Part shown: positions 50,114-60,919 of the stretch, piece by piece | How the letters are laid out: the number at the start of each line of letters is the position of its first letter | How positions within the stretch are numbered: position 1 is the stretch's first letter | Assembly: GCA_023139105.1 (NCBI GenBank) | Contig: JAGLOF010000004.1 | Coordinates: forward strand, 1 to 64,000 | DNA from: a bacterium | GTDB lineage: Bacteria > Zhuqueibacterota > QNDG01 > JAGLOF01 | Direction: 5' to 3' | DNA length: 64,000 bases | Notes under the pieces: generated by a model | Database searches by the model: none | The model's input: the letters and a program-made list of their open reading frames with translations, nothing else | What the model was told of the DNA's origin: nothing | Translations under genes and position numbers: made by a program

Positions 50114-50124
50114 GATTTAATTCT

Positions 50125-51468
50125 CTATTTAGCGGATGAAAAAAGATCTGTTAAACCGGAAATAGTCACATCATAAGACGTAGACTCTTCGATTGCCTGG
50201 CACAAAAATGTATTTACCGGATCAATCTGCTCAATTGCCCTGTCTATTTTAGGATTGGAACCTTTTACATATGCACCAATATTTATCAAATCTTCGGATT
50301 CCCTATATGTAGCCAAAATCTCGCCGGCAGCACCTGCAGCAGACTTATGGTCTTGAGGTACAATATCATTCATCACACGGCTGACAGACTCAAGTACATC
50401 AATTGCAGGATAATGATTCATGGCTGCCAACTTTCGACTGAGCACAATATGTCCATCAAGAATGGATCGTACTGAATCAGCGACAGGATCATTCATATCG
50501 TCACTCTCAACTAAAACTGTGTATAGGCCTGTAATGCTGCCACGCTCACCTGTGCCGGCGCGTTCCAGCAATTTCGGAAGCAGCGAAAATACAGAGGGCG
50601 TATACCCCTTGGTTGTAGGCGGCTCACCAACCGCAAGGCCAATCTCCCGTTGGGCCATAGCAAAACGCGTTACCGAATCCATCATCAGCATTACACGTCT
50701 TCCCTGATCACGAAAATATTCAGCGATGGATGTGGCTGCCATGGCACCCTTTATACGAAGGATTGCCGACTGATCCGATGTTACAACAACAACAACAGAA
50801 CGCGCCAGTCCCTCAGGACCAAGATCACGTTCAATAAATTCACGAACCTCACGCCCTCTCTCTCCAATAAGAGCAATAACATTTACATCGGCTTCTGTAT
50901 TACGGGCTATCATTCCCAGAAGAACACTTTTACCTACACCTGATCCTGCAAAAATACCCACACGTTGCCCTTCACCACATGTCAGCATTCCGTCAATTGC
51001 CCTGATACCCGTGGCAATAGGTTTTTCTATTCTCTTGCGTTTCATAGGATCAGGAGGATCACTATGAATTGCACGTCGTTCAGAGACTATTAGTGGCCCT
51101 TTGCTGTCTATAGGGCGTCCCATGCCGTCTAATATGCGTCCAAGCAGATGCTCCCCAACAGGAACGGAGACCGGCTCACTACCGGCTATTACTTCTGACT
51201 CGGCAGAAATTCCTGCTATCGGGCCAAAGGGCATCAGTAATATTTTATTACCGCGCAGACCTACAACCTCTGCCAAAATACGATTCTGCCCATCCTTGGA
51301 GACAATCCAGCCAACATCTCCTATGTTCATCATTGGTCCTACAGACTCAACAATAACGCCAACCACCTGACTTACGCGGCCGCCCAGGCGCGTAGGACGA
51401 ATACGGCCCAGAGCCTTTAAATAACGTTCCAGCCGGATCGGTGATCCATTTTGAGAAATTTTATCCAT
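50125..51468 (-). CDS. fliI: Flagellum-specific ATPase FliI
   Basis: [72 protein letters not shown]. Confidence 0.98.
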   Translation of the reverse strand: MDKISQNGSPIRLERYLKALGRIRPTRLGGRVSQVVGVIVESVGPMMNIGDVGWIVSKDGQNRILAEVVGLRGNKILLMPFGPIAGISAESEVIAGSEPVSVPVGEHLLGRILDGMGRPIDSKGPLIVSERRAIHSDPPDPMKRKRIEKPIATGIRAIDGMLTCGEGQRVGIFAGSGVGKSVLLGMIARNTEADVNVIALIGERGREVREFIERDLGPEGLARSVVVVVTSDQSAILRIKGAMAATSIAEYFRDQGRRVMLMMDSVTRFAMAQREIGLAVGEPPTTKGYTPSVFSLLPKLLERAGTGERGSITGLYTVLVESDDMNDPVADSVRSILDGHIVLSRKLAAMNHYPAIDVLESVSRVMNDIVPQDHKSAAGAAGEILATYRESEDLINIGAYVKGSNPKIDRAIEQIDPVNTFLCQAIEESTSYDVTISGLTDLFSSAK

Positions 51469-52118
51469 TAATATGCCCCTAACAAGCCAGCAGCTATTTC
51501 CTCTATTTGCGTGTCAATACGAGCATCCACAATGCCTGAATCACTCTCAATCAGACAACCTCCTCGCCTAATTTGAGCGTCTTCCTTTATTTCAATTTCC
51601 CGTATACTATGCATGGCCTCACGTATCTCCGGTTCAAAAGTCTTTATAGCTGTCCAATCTTCAGGGTGAACTTTAACAACAATTCTGCGCCTGTCTTCAA
51701 CCTGACGCAAAGCCTCTTTTACTACATCCTTGATTAATTCCGGATCTTCAGTTACAGTACGCTGTATCAATACTTTCACTATGGATAGTGACAATTGCGT
51801 AACAATTTCATCAACCTCACGAATAAGCGAGCTACGATAGATCTCCAACTCACGTGTCAATTCACCAAGCTGTTCCATTACCACCTTTATCTCCTGACGC
51901 CCCTGCTCCAGACCCATTTCAGTACCATCTTCAATGCCATTCTTATATGCAGCCTCACTACGCTCTTGATACGTTTTTTCCAGTTCCGCAATCACAGTTT
52001 CCTGGCTGGGTTCCGGCTCTACCGGCTCAGGAGGGCCATTTCTATACCGCATGGTTTTAGGCAAAATTGCCCTGATATGCCGCACCGGATGAGGTAATTT
52101 CAAACGTTGCTCAAACAA
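51468..52118 (-). CDS. fliH: Flagellar assembly protein FliH
   Basis: FliH C-terminal region [47 protein letters not shown]. Confidence 0.93.
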   Translation of the reverse strand: MFEQRLKLPHPVRHIRAILPKTMRYRNGPPEPVEPEPSQETVIAELEKTYQERSEAAYKNGIEDGTEMGLEQGRQEIKVVMEQLGELTRELEIYRSSLIREVDEIVTQLSLSIVKVLIQRTVTEDPELIKDVVKEALRQVEDRRRIVVKVHPEDWTAIKTFEPEIREAMHSIREIEIKEDAQIRRGGCLIESDSGIVDARIDTQIEEIAAGLLGAY

Positions 52119-53127
52119 CTATCTCTTCCCCACCACCGGAGCTTGCCATCACAACCTCACCCTCTTCATCCAGTTTCCTTACAATATCAACTATCTTCTG
52201 CTGTGCTTTTTCAACATCCCGTAGTTTCACAGGTCCCATAAATTCCATCTCTTCACTGATCATTGCAGCTGCACGTTCAGATACATTTGTCAGTATCTTC
52301 TTCTGCATCTCTTCACTGCTACCCTTTAAGGCCAGGCTCAACTCTTTCATGTCAACATCTTTCAGTACACGCTGTATTGATCTGTCATCCAGCATTAAAA
52401 TATCTTCAAAGACAAACATCAGGTTCTTGATTTCAGTTGCCAGTTCAGGATCACGCTGTGATAAATCTGCAAGAATATTCTTTTCAACACTCTGCCCTGT
52501 CATGTTTAATATTCCTGCGGCCATTTTTACGCCGCCAATCTGGTTACCGGAAACATTAAACTCAACACGGGATTCCAGGACTTTCTCAACCTCTTTAATA
52601 TAATCGACAGCCACACGATCCATTGTTGCAAAACGGTACATCACATCATTACGCATATCCACAGGCAAATTGCCAATGATACTGGAGGCTTGAGCCGGTT
52701 CCAACTGTGTCAATACCAGTGCTATTGTCTGAGGATGTTCTTTCTGCATAAATGAGAGCAATTGTTCGGTATCCAATTTTTTAAGCACATTAAATCCGCG
52801 AATTTCCATAGAACGCTGAACTTTTTTAATTATCTCCAAAGCCTTCTGACTTCCCAGTGCCTCTTCCAATACTTCTTTGGCAAACTCAATACCACCAACG
52901 GCAATATATTGCTGGGCCAGCACCATCTGACGGAACTCGCCCTTTACATAATCTATTGTTTCACCGTCAATATTATCCAGTAGAGCAATTTCACGGGTAA
53001 TGGCTTCAACTTCTTCATCTGTCATCTCTTTTAAAATTGTAGATGAAGCCTTGGATCCTATTGTCACAAGCAATATTGCAGCCTTTTTCTTCCCATCAAC
53101 TTTTTTATTTTTTTTAAGTTCTGCCAT
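52111..53127 (-). CDS. fliG: Flagellar motor switch protein FliG
   Basis: EHPQTIALVLTQLEPAQASSIIGNLP; FVFEDILMLDDRSIQRVLKDVDMKELSLALKGSSEEMQKKILTNVSERAA. Confidence 0.98.
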   Translation of the reverse strand: MAELKKNKKVDGKKKAAILLVTIGSKASSTILKEMTDEEVEAITREIALLDNIDGETIDYVKGEFRQMVLAQQYIAVGGIEFAKEVLEEALGSQKALEIIKKVQRSMEIRGFNVLKKLDTEQLLSFMQKEHPQTIALVLTQLEPAQASSIIGNLPVDMRNDVMYRFATMDRVAVDYIKEVEKVLESRVEFNVSGNQIGGVKMAAGILNMTGQSVEKNILADLSQRDPELATEIKNLMFVFEDILMLDDRSIQRVLKDVDMKELSLALKGSSEEMQKKILTNVSERAAAMISEEMEFMGPVKLRDVEKAQQKIVDIVRKLDEEGEVVMASSGGGEEIVV

Positions 53128-53129
53128 TT

Positions 53130-54686
53130 CTATTCCTCAAGTAACCAATAACGAATTAATTTAACGGCAGCAGAAGGCTTCTCATCTACAAAATCAGAGA
53201 TCTGCTGCAATAATTTAGCACTTTCTGCACCCTCGGGAGAGAGACCTTCCTCATCAATTCTGGGCAGAGGCACAGCCTCTGTACTTTCACCCGGTAATAC
53301 TGCACCACCAGCTGCACGCAGTTGACGTGTGCCGGCAATACCACTGGGTGCCGACAACTTCATCTTCTTCAGGCGCCCTTTGATTATCATGAGAAAAAGA
53401 AAAAGAAACAGGACAGGCAAAACCTTTTGCACCAGATCAATATACTGGCCATCAATTCCAAAAAGAAAATCAGGTTCAACAGAAAGAGGCTCATCACTCG
53501 TGTCAAATGCAAGGTTTGCTATTTCAAACTGATCCCTGTCCTCATTAAATCCTATTGCATTTTTAACAATATTTTCCAATGCATTCATCTCTTCCGGCAG
53601 CCGTTGTCTGACACTGTCCACCATTACACCGTTAATATCAGGCATGGTACGCCTGAAATGATCAACAACAACCGAAATCGATAATTGAGTAATACCGCCA
53701 ACTGCATTTACAATATGCTCAACAGTCGTGGGAACATTATAATTAGTAGTAAAATACTCTGATTGGCCGGTAACGTTTTGCTGCCCTTGATTTGATTTCT
53801 CACTACGTTCTTCACTGAGAATGGCCGTATTATTCGGATCATAATTCTCACTTGTCTGCTCTATGCGCTGAAAATCAAGATTTGCCGTAACCCGAATATG
53901 TGAGTGCCCTTCCCCCAGTACAGCCGACAACATCGATTGAGCCTTTTGTGTAAGATGAGCCTCGACACGCCGTTGAACATCTAATTGAGAAGATGTCATG
54001 CCCATTATACTATCCATAGAATAGGCTCCACTGAGCGTACGACCTCGTGAATCAACAATCTTGACATTGCCCGGATGCAGACCTTCAACACCGGCAGAAA
54101 CCAAGTTTGCAATGCCTTCAACCTGTTCATCACGTAGCCTTCGATTTGTGGACATATGTAGAACTATTGAAGCAGTAGGATCATTTTGATCTTTCCTGAA
54201 GAGACGGTCTTCCGGAATAACTATATGAACACGGGCCTTGGTAATTCCTTTAATTGATTCAATTGTACGGCTCAGTTCTCCTTCAAGGGCCCTGCGGTAA
54301 TTAATTTTCTGAACAAAATTTGAGAGTCCAATCTCATTCTGATCAAAAATCTCATAACCAATAGATCCGGCGGAGGGTAGTCCCTGAGCTGCCAGGGTGA
54401 CGCGCCATTCATATATTTGCCTGGATGGAATTAATACAGATGAACCACCGGCTGAAAGCTTATATGGCACATTCTGAGCTCTGAGAGACTCGACAATCTG
54501 GTCAGCTTCTTTCAAATCCAGATTAGAAAACAGAAGTGCATAATCGGGCTGAGTGGCCCATCTGAACAGAAAAACAAAACCAAGGATACCAACAATAAGC
54601 GTAGTGGAGATTGTCATCTTCTGGCCCAGAGTCATGCCTCGTAAAAAGCCTAATATTTTATCTTTAAATTGATCAGCATCCGCCAT
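53130..54686 (-). CDS. fliF: Flagellar MS-ring protein FliF
   Basis: YALLFSNLDLKEADQIVESLRAQNVPYKLSAGGSSVLIPSRQIYEWRVTLAAQGLP. Confidence 0.98.
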   Translation of the reverse strand: MADADQFKDKILGFLRGMTLGQKMTISTTLIVGILGFVFLFRWATQPDYALLFSNLDLKEADQIVESLRAQNVPYKLSAGGSSVLIPSRQIYEWRVTLAAQGLPSAGSIGYEIFDQNEIGLSNFVQKINYRRALEGELSRTIESIKGITKARVHIVIPEDRLFRKDQNDPTASIVLHMSTNRRLRDEQVEGIANLVSAGVEGLHPGNVKIVDSRGRTLSGAYSMDSIMGMTSSQLDVQRRVEAHLTQKAQSMLSAVLGEGHSHIRVTANLDFQRIEQTSENYDPNNTAILSEERSEKSNQGQQNVTGQSEYFTTNYNVPTTVEHIVNAVGGITQLSISVVVDHFRRTMPDINGVMVDSVRQRLPEEMNALENIVKNAIGFNEDRDQFEIANLAFDTSDEPLSVEPDFLFGIDGQYIDLVQKVLPVLFLFLFLMIIKGRLKKMKLSAPSGIAGTRQLRAAGGAVLPGESTEAVPLPRIDEEGLSPEGAESAKLLQQISDFVDEKPSAAVKLIRYWLLEE

Positions 54687-54716
54687 GGATGGCTCCCTTT
54701 CATCTCAAACAATTAA

Positions 54717-55019
54717 TTACATCTGTGTTCGCATTATCTCTTTATAAGACTCCAGCAATTTATTCCTTATTTCAATAACCATCTCAAGCCCTACACTGGC
54801 TTTCTCTGCCGCAATCATCACCTGATGGAGATCTGTCACTTCACCACTAGCCATCTTTTCAGCACCTTTACCCGCTTCTATAATAGTCTGGTTTACATCT
54901 TCCAGCATATTACCCAGAGTCTCTCCAAAACCGGGTTTGGATACCTTATCAGGCATCTTATTAATGGCACCAATACGGCCACCAAGCCCTCCAATATGTG
55001 AAATTTCACTCATAGTCAA
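54717..55019 (-). CDS. fliE: Flagellar hook-basal body complex protein FliE
   Basis: DLHQVMIAAEKASVGLEMVIEIRNKLLESYKEIMRTQM. Confidence 0.96.
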   Translation of the reverse strand: MTMSEISHIGGLGGRIGAINKMPDKVSKPGFGETLGNMLEDVNQTIIEAGKGAEKMASGEVTDLHQVMIAAEKASVGLEMVIEIRNKLLESYKEIMRTQM

Positions 55020-55028
55020 GCTCCTGCC

Positions 55029-55379
55029 CTAAGAAACTAAATCCAGATTATGCCCCCGCACAGCCGAATGCATTCCGACATTCTGACCTTGCTGGTAGGC
55101 GGATATGCCAAAGATACCACCTGATGGAGGAAATAATGCGCCAAGCAACGCCTTCTCTTCACCACTCAAATACTTGGACAACGGCTGACTTACAGGGTCA
55201 CTCATGGATGTATTCTGCAGCTGCCCTACAGAATTAACCGAATTTGTCTGTTGTGCCTGTTCAGCCTGTGCGGCTTTGGCTATCTTGTCAAATTGTGCTG
55301 CCTGTCCGGCATCTTGACGTTGAGGCCGTGATACGGGTTGATACGACAGTCCATTTTGCTCAATTCTCATGCGCTGCAT
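55029..55379 (-). CDS. Hypothetical Gln/Ala-rich protein inserted between flgC and fliE
   Basis: Tightly spaced intact ORF: ..QPLSKYLSGEEKALLGALFPPSGGIFGISAYQQGQNV.. Confidence 0.7.
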   Translation of the reverse strand: MQRMRIEQNGLSYQPVSRPQRQDAGQAAQFDKIAKAAQAEQAQQTNSVNSVGQLQNTSMSDPVSQPLSKYLSGEEKALLGALFPPSGGIFGISAYQQGQNVGMHSAVRGHNLDLVS

Positions 55380-55390
55380 ACTCCTTTACA

Positions 55391-55912
55391 CTAAATTTCC
55401 AGTGCCTTCTTCATCATGGCCTTGGCCGCATTTAAAATAGAAATATTTGCCTCATAACTCCTGGAAGCAGTCATAAGATTTGTCATCTCTTCAACAGAAT
55501 TAACATTGGGTTTTAGTACATAGCCCTCTGCATCAGCTGATGGATTCTCAGGCTCATAAACTTTTTTGAAAGGATTTGTCTGCTCCATGACAATTTGAGC
55601 ATCCACACCACTCAGGGCCGGATCATTGCCTCCTACACCCATATCCTCTTCCATACCGCGTTTATCAAAATGCCGTATCGAATCCTGCTGTAGCTCGATA
55701 CCCCGCATGGCATCACTCATTTCACGGGCAAAAAGCACCTCTACCGGTTTCTCTCCAAAAGTAACACGGCGCGGCACATAGGGCCCGCCAGCCGCCGTCT
55801 CAGTAGTATCAATATTTGCAATATTACTGGCAGTAGCATCTATCAAACGGCGTTGTGCTGCCAGCCCGCTGCCACTCACACGAAATACTGAGAATAAACG
55901 ATCAAATGCCAT
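55391..55912 (-). CDS. flgC: Flagellar basal-body rod protein FlgC
   Basis: FRVSGSGLAAQRRLIDATASNIANIDTTETAAGGPYVPRRVTF; NVNSVEEMTNLMTASRSYEANISILNAAKAMMKKALEI. Confidence 0.97.
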   Translation of the reverse strand: MAFDRLFSVFRVSGSGLAAQRRLIDATASNIANIDTTETAAGGPYVPRRVTFGEKPVEVLFAREMSDAMRGIELQQDSIRHFDKRGMEEDMGVGGNDPALSGVDAQIVMEQTNPFKKVYEPENPSADAEGYVLKPNVNSVEEMTNLMTASRSYEANISILNAAKAMMKKALEI

Positions 55913-55930
55913 AATAAAACCCCTAACTCA

Positions 55931-56314
55931 CTAATTACGCCCGCGAATGGCTGTATGCAACCCTCTGAACTGCCGGCCAATTAAATTTGCTGCTGTATGA
56001 TACAAGATCTGATTTTCAGCAGAAGCAGCCATCTCTGTCTCAAGATCTACAGCCTCATTAAGTGTATTGACCAGACCGTCTGCTCCTTTTTGCCCGGAAA
56101 AGGGCATATGCCGTAAATCTTCTCTCAATGCAGTCAGCCTTGATGCCTGATCCATCTCTTTCAAACTGGCGGCAAAATCTACATCCCTGCGCTGATAACC
56201 AGGTGTCATAACGTTTGCCACATTACCGGATATTACACGCTGCTTCAGCCCTGCTACATCCAGCATCTTTTCAATAAAAGGTACAGGCGTCTTTTGAAAT
56301 ATGCCTTTAAGCAT
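55931..56314 (-). CDS. flgB: Flagellar basal-body rod protein FlgB
   Basis: RVISGNVANVMTPGYQRRDVDFAASLKE; NLIGRQFRGLHTAIRGRN. Confidence 0.96.
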   Translation of the reverse strand: MLKGIFQKTPVPFIEKMLDVAGLKQRVISGNVANVMTPGYQRRDVDFAASLKEMDQASRLTALREDLRHMPFSGQKGADGLVNTLNEAVDLETEMAASAENQILYHTAANLIGRQFRGLHTAIRGRN

Positions 56315-56355
56315 TGTAAAACTCCATTCTATTTACATTCATCAGGAGTCAAAAA

Positions 56356-56371
56356 TGCAAGCCGCATGCCA
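56356..56371 (-). promoter_or_regulatory. Sigma-54 promoter for the flgB operon
   Basis: Minus strand TGGCATGCGGCTTGCA, 42 bp upstream of the flgB ATG. Confidence 0.88.
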
Positions 56372-56502
56372 ATCTAAAATAGTTATGATTTCAGAAAAGA
56401 TAATACCGTAAGTTGTTGTTTTTTATAGGAAGAAAAGGGAAGTGTTAATATTAAGCCTGATGTGCAATACCATATACCGGGGAAATTTTCACTATCTGCT
56501 AA

Positions 56503-57888
56503 TTACTTTTGATCTTGTACTGCCTTGTCAATGATCTCATAATCCCGAAGTTTTGTCCGTAGCGTTTTAATGGTAATACCAAGTTTTTTAGCGGTTTGAG
56601 TCTTGTTAAAATTCATCCTGCGATAAGTACGAATAATCAACTGTTTCTCTACTTCTGCAATTGTCATATCTTCTCTAAAACCATTCTCATCCTCCAGGAG
56701 GTCACGGTGGTCTTCAAGAAATAGAAAATGCTCCGGTTTAAGTATATCTTCACGATTTAAGATTACAGCTGTCTCAACAGAATTTTCCAGTTCACGCACA
56801 TTACCAGGCCAGTCGTATTGTATTAATAATTCCAGGGCTTTATTGGAAAAACTCTTATTTTTATCATACTTTTTATTATAACTATCTAAAAAATGTGTTA
56901 GAAAATGCGGAATGTCTTCACGCCGGTCTCTCAAAGATGTTAAAGTGAGAGAGACAACATTCAACCTGAAAAATAAATCTTTTCTAAAATTACCTTTTTT
57001 CACTTCATCCTTGAGATTACGGTTAGTAGTGGCAATAACACGCACATCCACTTTTACTGTTTTACCACTGCCTACTCTTTCAAACTCCTGATGCTGCAGA
57101 ACGCGAAGCAGTTTGGCCTGTACATGCAGATCCAGCTCACCAATTTCATCGAGAAGCAATGTGCCGCCGTCAGCAAGTTCAAACCTGCCCTTAGTGCGTT
57201 GTACAGCACCTGTAAATGCACCTTTCTCATGTCCAAACAGTTCATTCTCAAGAAGAGATTCTGGCAATGCGGCACAATTAACTTTAATAAAAGGTTTGTC
57301 GCGTCTCGGACTCACCTGACGAAGTGCACTGGCTGCCACTTCTTTACCCGTACCTGTTTCACCCATAATCAATACCGTAGAAGATAGCGGGCCCACCATA
57401 TCTATTAATTCTTTGACACGTTGGCTACTTGTGCTCCGACCGATTATTTGACTTACCGTGCTGTTTTTATTGAGTTCCTGTTTCAAAAAACGATTTTCAT
57501 CCAGCAGTTTCTGATGCTGGAAAACACGCTCTATTACAATATCAAGTTCTTCCAGTTCAACAGGCTTGGTAATATAGTCAAAGGCCCCTTTTTTCATAGC
57601 ATCAACAGCTGTAGATACAGAGCCAAAGGCTGTGATGATAATAACCTCTGTAGCCGGAGAGATTTTTTTTATCCTGGTCAGCAGCTCCAAACCATCCATG
57701 CCAGCCATCTTTAAATCACTAACCACAAGGTGATATGGATGTTTTTTGATCTCTTCAAGGCCCGCAAGACCATCGGCAGCACTGGCTACCTGACATCCCT
57801 TACGTTTTAATACATCACCAATAAAACGTCTGAGTATGGGGTCGTCTTCAACTACCAGGATAGATCTATCTTGTAATGACATAATCAT
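56503..57888 (-). CDS. Sigma-54-dependent response regulator (NtrC/FlrC-type)
   Basis: REC domain; [61 protein letters not shown] present; C-terminal HTH. Confidence 0.97.
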   Translation of the reverse strand: MIMSLQDRSILVVEDDPILRRFIGDVLKRKGCQVASAADGLAGLEEIKKHPYHLVVSDLKMAGMDGLELLTRIKKISPATEVIIITAFGSVSTAVDAMKKGAFDYITKPVELEELDIVIERVFQHQKLLDENRFLKQELNKNSTVSQIIGRSTSSQRVKELIDMVGPLSSTVLIMGETGTGKEVAASALRQVSPRRDKPFIKVNCAALPESLLENELFGHEKGAFTGAVQRTKGRFELADGGTLLLDEIGELDLHVQAKLLRVLQHQEFERVGSGKTVKVDVRVIATTNRNLKDEVKKGNFRKDLFFRLNVVSLTLTSLRDRREDIPHFLTHFLDSYNKKYDKNKSFSNKALELLIQYDWPGNVRELENSVETAVILNREDILKPEHFLFLEDHRDLLEDENGFREDMTIAEVEKQLIIRTYRRMNFNKTQTAKKLGITIKTLRTKLRDYEIIDKAVQDQK

Positions 57889-57889
57889 C

Positions 57890-59149
57890 TCAATGCTTAG
57901 GTAACATTATAGTAACCGTTGTACCTGCAGCAAGCTCACTTTCTATTAATATATCACCATGATGCAGGCCGATAAAGTTCTTGGCCAGGGCCAAGCCTAA
58001 ACCCAGGCCCTGCTCTCTTGTAGTAAAAAATGGTGTAAAAAGTTGCTGCAACACATCTTTACTCATGCCAATGCCATGGTCAATTATTGATATGGCTGCA
58101 TATTCATGCCTGTCTTTACCGCTCTTCTTTATTATTTTTAATTCAACACGAATATCAGAATTTTTAACATTGGCCTTCATAGCATTATTTAAGATTGACA
58201 TCAACGCCTGTTCAATTAAAATAGGATCAAAAGTTACATTCAAAGGAGAAGTAATAGAATCAAAATTATGCAGTATATTAACACCCGCTTCCTTCACTTC
58301 GTCTTGCTGAAGGAAATAGCCCAGCACATCACGCATGTAAGATACTACGTCCGTCTCTTCAAAATAGGGTTTTACAGGCCTGGTAAAATGATTAAAATTA
58401 GCAACAATTTCATCTAATCGTATTATAGACTCATTCACATGACCAACCATCTCGAGCCGCGGGTCATCCTTATCAAAGGATTCTGCTATAAGGTCTACAT
58501 AACCGCGTATGCCGCCCAGGGGATTACGCACTTCATGTGCAACTAAAGCGGCCATCTGATTAAGAGCCGTTTGAGTTTTTATCTGCAGCATCTCTTTTTC
58601 AAGCCTCTTAATACGGGAAAGATCTGAAAAAACCTCAACCACACCAAGAACTTTCTGATCACCTTCTGTTACAAGGGCCGTACTGTATCTAACCGGTACA
58701 GGCTGACCGCTTTTTGTTTGAAGCTGCTTCTCTTCCAGATTAAGTGCCCTACCCTCATTCAAGGTATAAAGAGGTGAAAAACGTTGACTAAATCCCTTTG
58801 CAAAAACTTCTTTATAGGGGCGCCCCAGCACCTCTTCTCCGGTAAATCCCGTCATTTTTTGCGCACCATTATTGAACAAAACTATAACACCCTGAGGATC
58901 TATCACTACCATGCCGCTTGTCATGCTGTTCAGTATGGAATCAAAGAACCAACGCAGCTGGTTAACCTTGTAAAAATCTTCTTCAAGCTGTTTGTTCTGC
59001 TCAGACATTTGAAGATTCAATGCCTGAATATTTTGTTTCAACTCCTTATAATTGGCATCTAAACTTGAGACACTTGAATTAAATGAATCAAAGGCATTGA
59101 CAATAGAGTGCGCATCAACATCTTGTTTTTTTTGCACATCATTGCTCAT
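57890..59149 (-). CDS. PAS-domain sensor histidine kinase (FlrB-like)
   Basis: PAS; NQMAALVAHEVRNPLGGIRGYVDLIAE; HGIGMSKDVLQQLFTPFFTTREQGLGLGLALAKNFI. Confidence 0.95.
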   Translation of the reverse strand: MSNDVQKKQDVDAHSIVNAFDSFNSSVSSLDANYKELKQNIQALNLQMSEQNKQLEEDFYKVNQLRWFFDSILNSMTSGMVVIDPQGVIVLFNNGAQKMTGFTGEEVLGRPYKEVFAKGFSQRFSPLYTLNEGRALNLEEKQLQTKSGQPVPVRYSTALVTEGDQKVLGVVEVFSDLSRIKRLEKEMLQIKTQTALNQMAALVAHEVRNPLGGIRGYVDLIAESFDKDDPRLEMVGHVNESIIRLDEIVANFNHFTRPVKPYFEETDVVSYMRDVLGYFLQQDEVKEAGVNILHNFDSITSPLNVTFDPILIEQALMSILNNAMKANVKNSDIRVELKIIKKSGKDRHEYAAISIIDHGIGMSKDVLQQLFTPFFTTREQGLGLGLALAKNFIGLHHGDILIESELAAGTTVTIMLPKH

Positions 59150-59808
59150 TAGCGCGCCTCTGACTTCTTAGCTTTTAGCCTTTTCAATCTACGTTCAAAT
59201 TCACTGTCAGATATCACAGAATTATTATGCAGTTCTTCAAGTTTTGCCTGACGTTCTTCCAGATCAATGGTTTTTTTCCGATAAGCCGATATTCCTGTTG
59301 AGGTAAATCCCTCATCATGGCTCTCCGCAGCAGGCAGAATACGATGTCCATGGCGCAACATACTTTCATACTTCTGTATCTGAGCCTTTGCATCTTGAAG
59401 TTCCTGCCGCAAACGTATCATCTCCTGCTGATTCTCCTGCTCCTGAAGACATCGCCTTATTACATCGGCCAACTGTTCCAGTTTAAAAGGTTTAATTAAA
59501 TAATCCTGAACACCAATTTTCATAGCTTCCAGAGCAGTTTCAAGGGTTGGATGACCCGTCATCATAATCATGATTATATCAAATGAAAGGCGCTTGAACT
59601 CATTAATAAGCGTGATACCGTCCATATCATCAAGCATCAAATCGATCACTGCCAGATCAACAGGTTTTTCTTTCAACAGAGAAATTGCTGCCGGACCGGA
59701 AGAAGCTAATACTACATCATAACCCTCTTTGGTTAAAAAACGATGCAGTAAATCGCTAATGAACATATCGTCATCAACAATCAAAATACGAATTTTATCT
59801 TTATTCAT
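59149..59808 (-). CDS. Response regulator (receiver + C-terminal SHOCT-like helix pair); likely ATG at 59808
   Basis: MNKDKIRILIVDDDMFISDLLHRFLTKEGYDVVLASSG..; C-terminal KLEELHNNSVISDSEFERRLKRLKAKKSEAR. The ORF track starts at 59850. Confidence 0.9.
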   Translation of the reverse strand: MNKDKIRILIVDDDMFISDLLHRFLTKEGYDVVLASSGPAAISLLKEKPVDLAVIDLMLDDMDGITLINEFKRLSFDIIMIMMTGHPTLETALEAMKIGVQDYLIKPFKLEQLADVIRRCLQEQENQQEMIRLRQELQDAKAQIQKYESMLRHGHRILPAAESHDEGFTSTGISAYRKKTIDLEERQAKLEELHNNSVISDSEFERRLKRLKAKKSEAR

Positions 59809-60088
59809 TGGCATTGTCATAGTCAAAGTGAAGTGTTGTTCTCTCGCCACATTTACAGGTAACTACTACACCTGTAATCATATCCCCCTCAATCAAAGGT
59901 TCAACATATGGACCTTTTTTTGCGATATCCAGATAAGGAATAACTTTACTCATGGGGACAACGGGTATATCCTCACCTTTCAGTATTCGCTTGATTTTAC
60001 TGATAGGAACCTGGCTTTGCTCAACATTCCAGTCTTTAATTTCAGGCATGTCGGGCCTGTTGCTGTCTTTTTTCTTAATTACTGACAT
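59801..60088 (-). CDS. Conserved-looking hypothetical 95-aa protein with TCKCGE motif
   Basis: Stop overlaps the downstream RR start in ATGAATAA; ..GVVVTCKCGERTTLHFDYDNANE. Confidence 0.75.
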   Translation of the reverse strand: MSVIKKKDSNRPDMPEIKDWNVEQSQVPISKIKRILKGEDIPVVPMSKVIPYLDIAKKGPYVEPLIEGDMITGVVVTCKCGERTTLHFDYDNANE

Positions 60089-60103
60089 ATTATACTCCCG
60101 ACA

Positions 60104-60919
60104 CTACATACTCTTTGCAGAAGAATGAAGTTTCTTCTCATTATTAAGCAGCTGTTCAAGTAATGACTTAATCTCTAAAAATGAAAATGGCTTGGATATG
60201 AAACCGCTGGCCATGCTCGTTTCCGTCATATCTCTGGAATAAATAGAGTGATAACCTGAAATCAGAACAACTGGTATATCAGGCTCATCTTTCTTAATCC
60301 GTTGTATCAATTCCCATCCATCCATACGCGGCATCCTCAGATCTGTAATAACCAGATCTATGGTCATCTTTTTTAATATTTTCAATGCTTCAAAACCATT
60401 TCCAGCAGTTACAACCTGATATTTCAATTTTGTCAGCATGCGCTGCAATACAGCACAAAGAACAGGCTCATCATCAACAATCAGTATAAGAGGCATCTCA
60501 ATACTGCTTTCCTGTAACAATTCAGTACCCTGCCACTCATGTTCTGAGGCATCAATAAAATTTGAGATTCCCTGCCACTTCACCATATTACCAAATAAAA
60601 ACCTATCATCAAAAAAGCAGTCTATTCTTAGCTCTGATGCAAGCAGCTTATCAGAGCTATGCAGTTCAACCCGGACGCCTGAAATTGTATTTGAGGAATC
60701 CTGCTTTATAAGATTTTCAAGGTCGTATGTCAACTCAGTTATAAAATGCTCTTCATACTGCCTGCGAACATTTCGGTCTGTTTCCGAGAGAAAAACCAGA
60801 AAACGATTGGGGGAATGCCCTGTATTCTCAGGAGTAGTTTTTGCCTGCAACAGAGCCGCAGACAATACTTCAATAAAATAATTATATGGTATACGCAATT
60901 TCCTGCCTAAATAATCCAT
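60104..60919 (-). CDS. Response regulator: uncharacterised N-terminal domain + C-terminal receiver
   Basis: LILIVDDEPVLCAVLQRMLTKLKYQVVTAGNGFEALKIL..LVITDLRMPRMDGWELIQ..FISKPFSFLEIKSLL. Confidence 0.9.
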   Translation of the reverse strand: MDYLGRKLRIPYNYFIEVLSAALLQAKTTPENTGHSPNRFLVFLSETDRNVRRQYEEHFITELTYDLENLIKQDSSNTISGVRVELHSSDKLLASELRIDCFFDDRFLFGNMVKWQGISNFIDASEHEWQGTELLQESSIEMPLILIVDDEPVLCAVLQRMLTKLKYQVVTAGNGFEALKILKKMTIDLVITDLRMPRMDGWELIQRIKKDEPDIPVVLISGYHSIYSRDMTETSMASGFISKPFSFLEIKSLLEQLLNNEKKLHSSAKSM

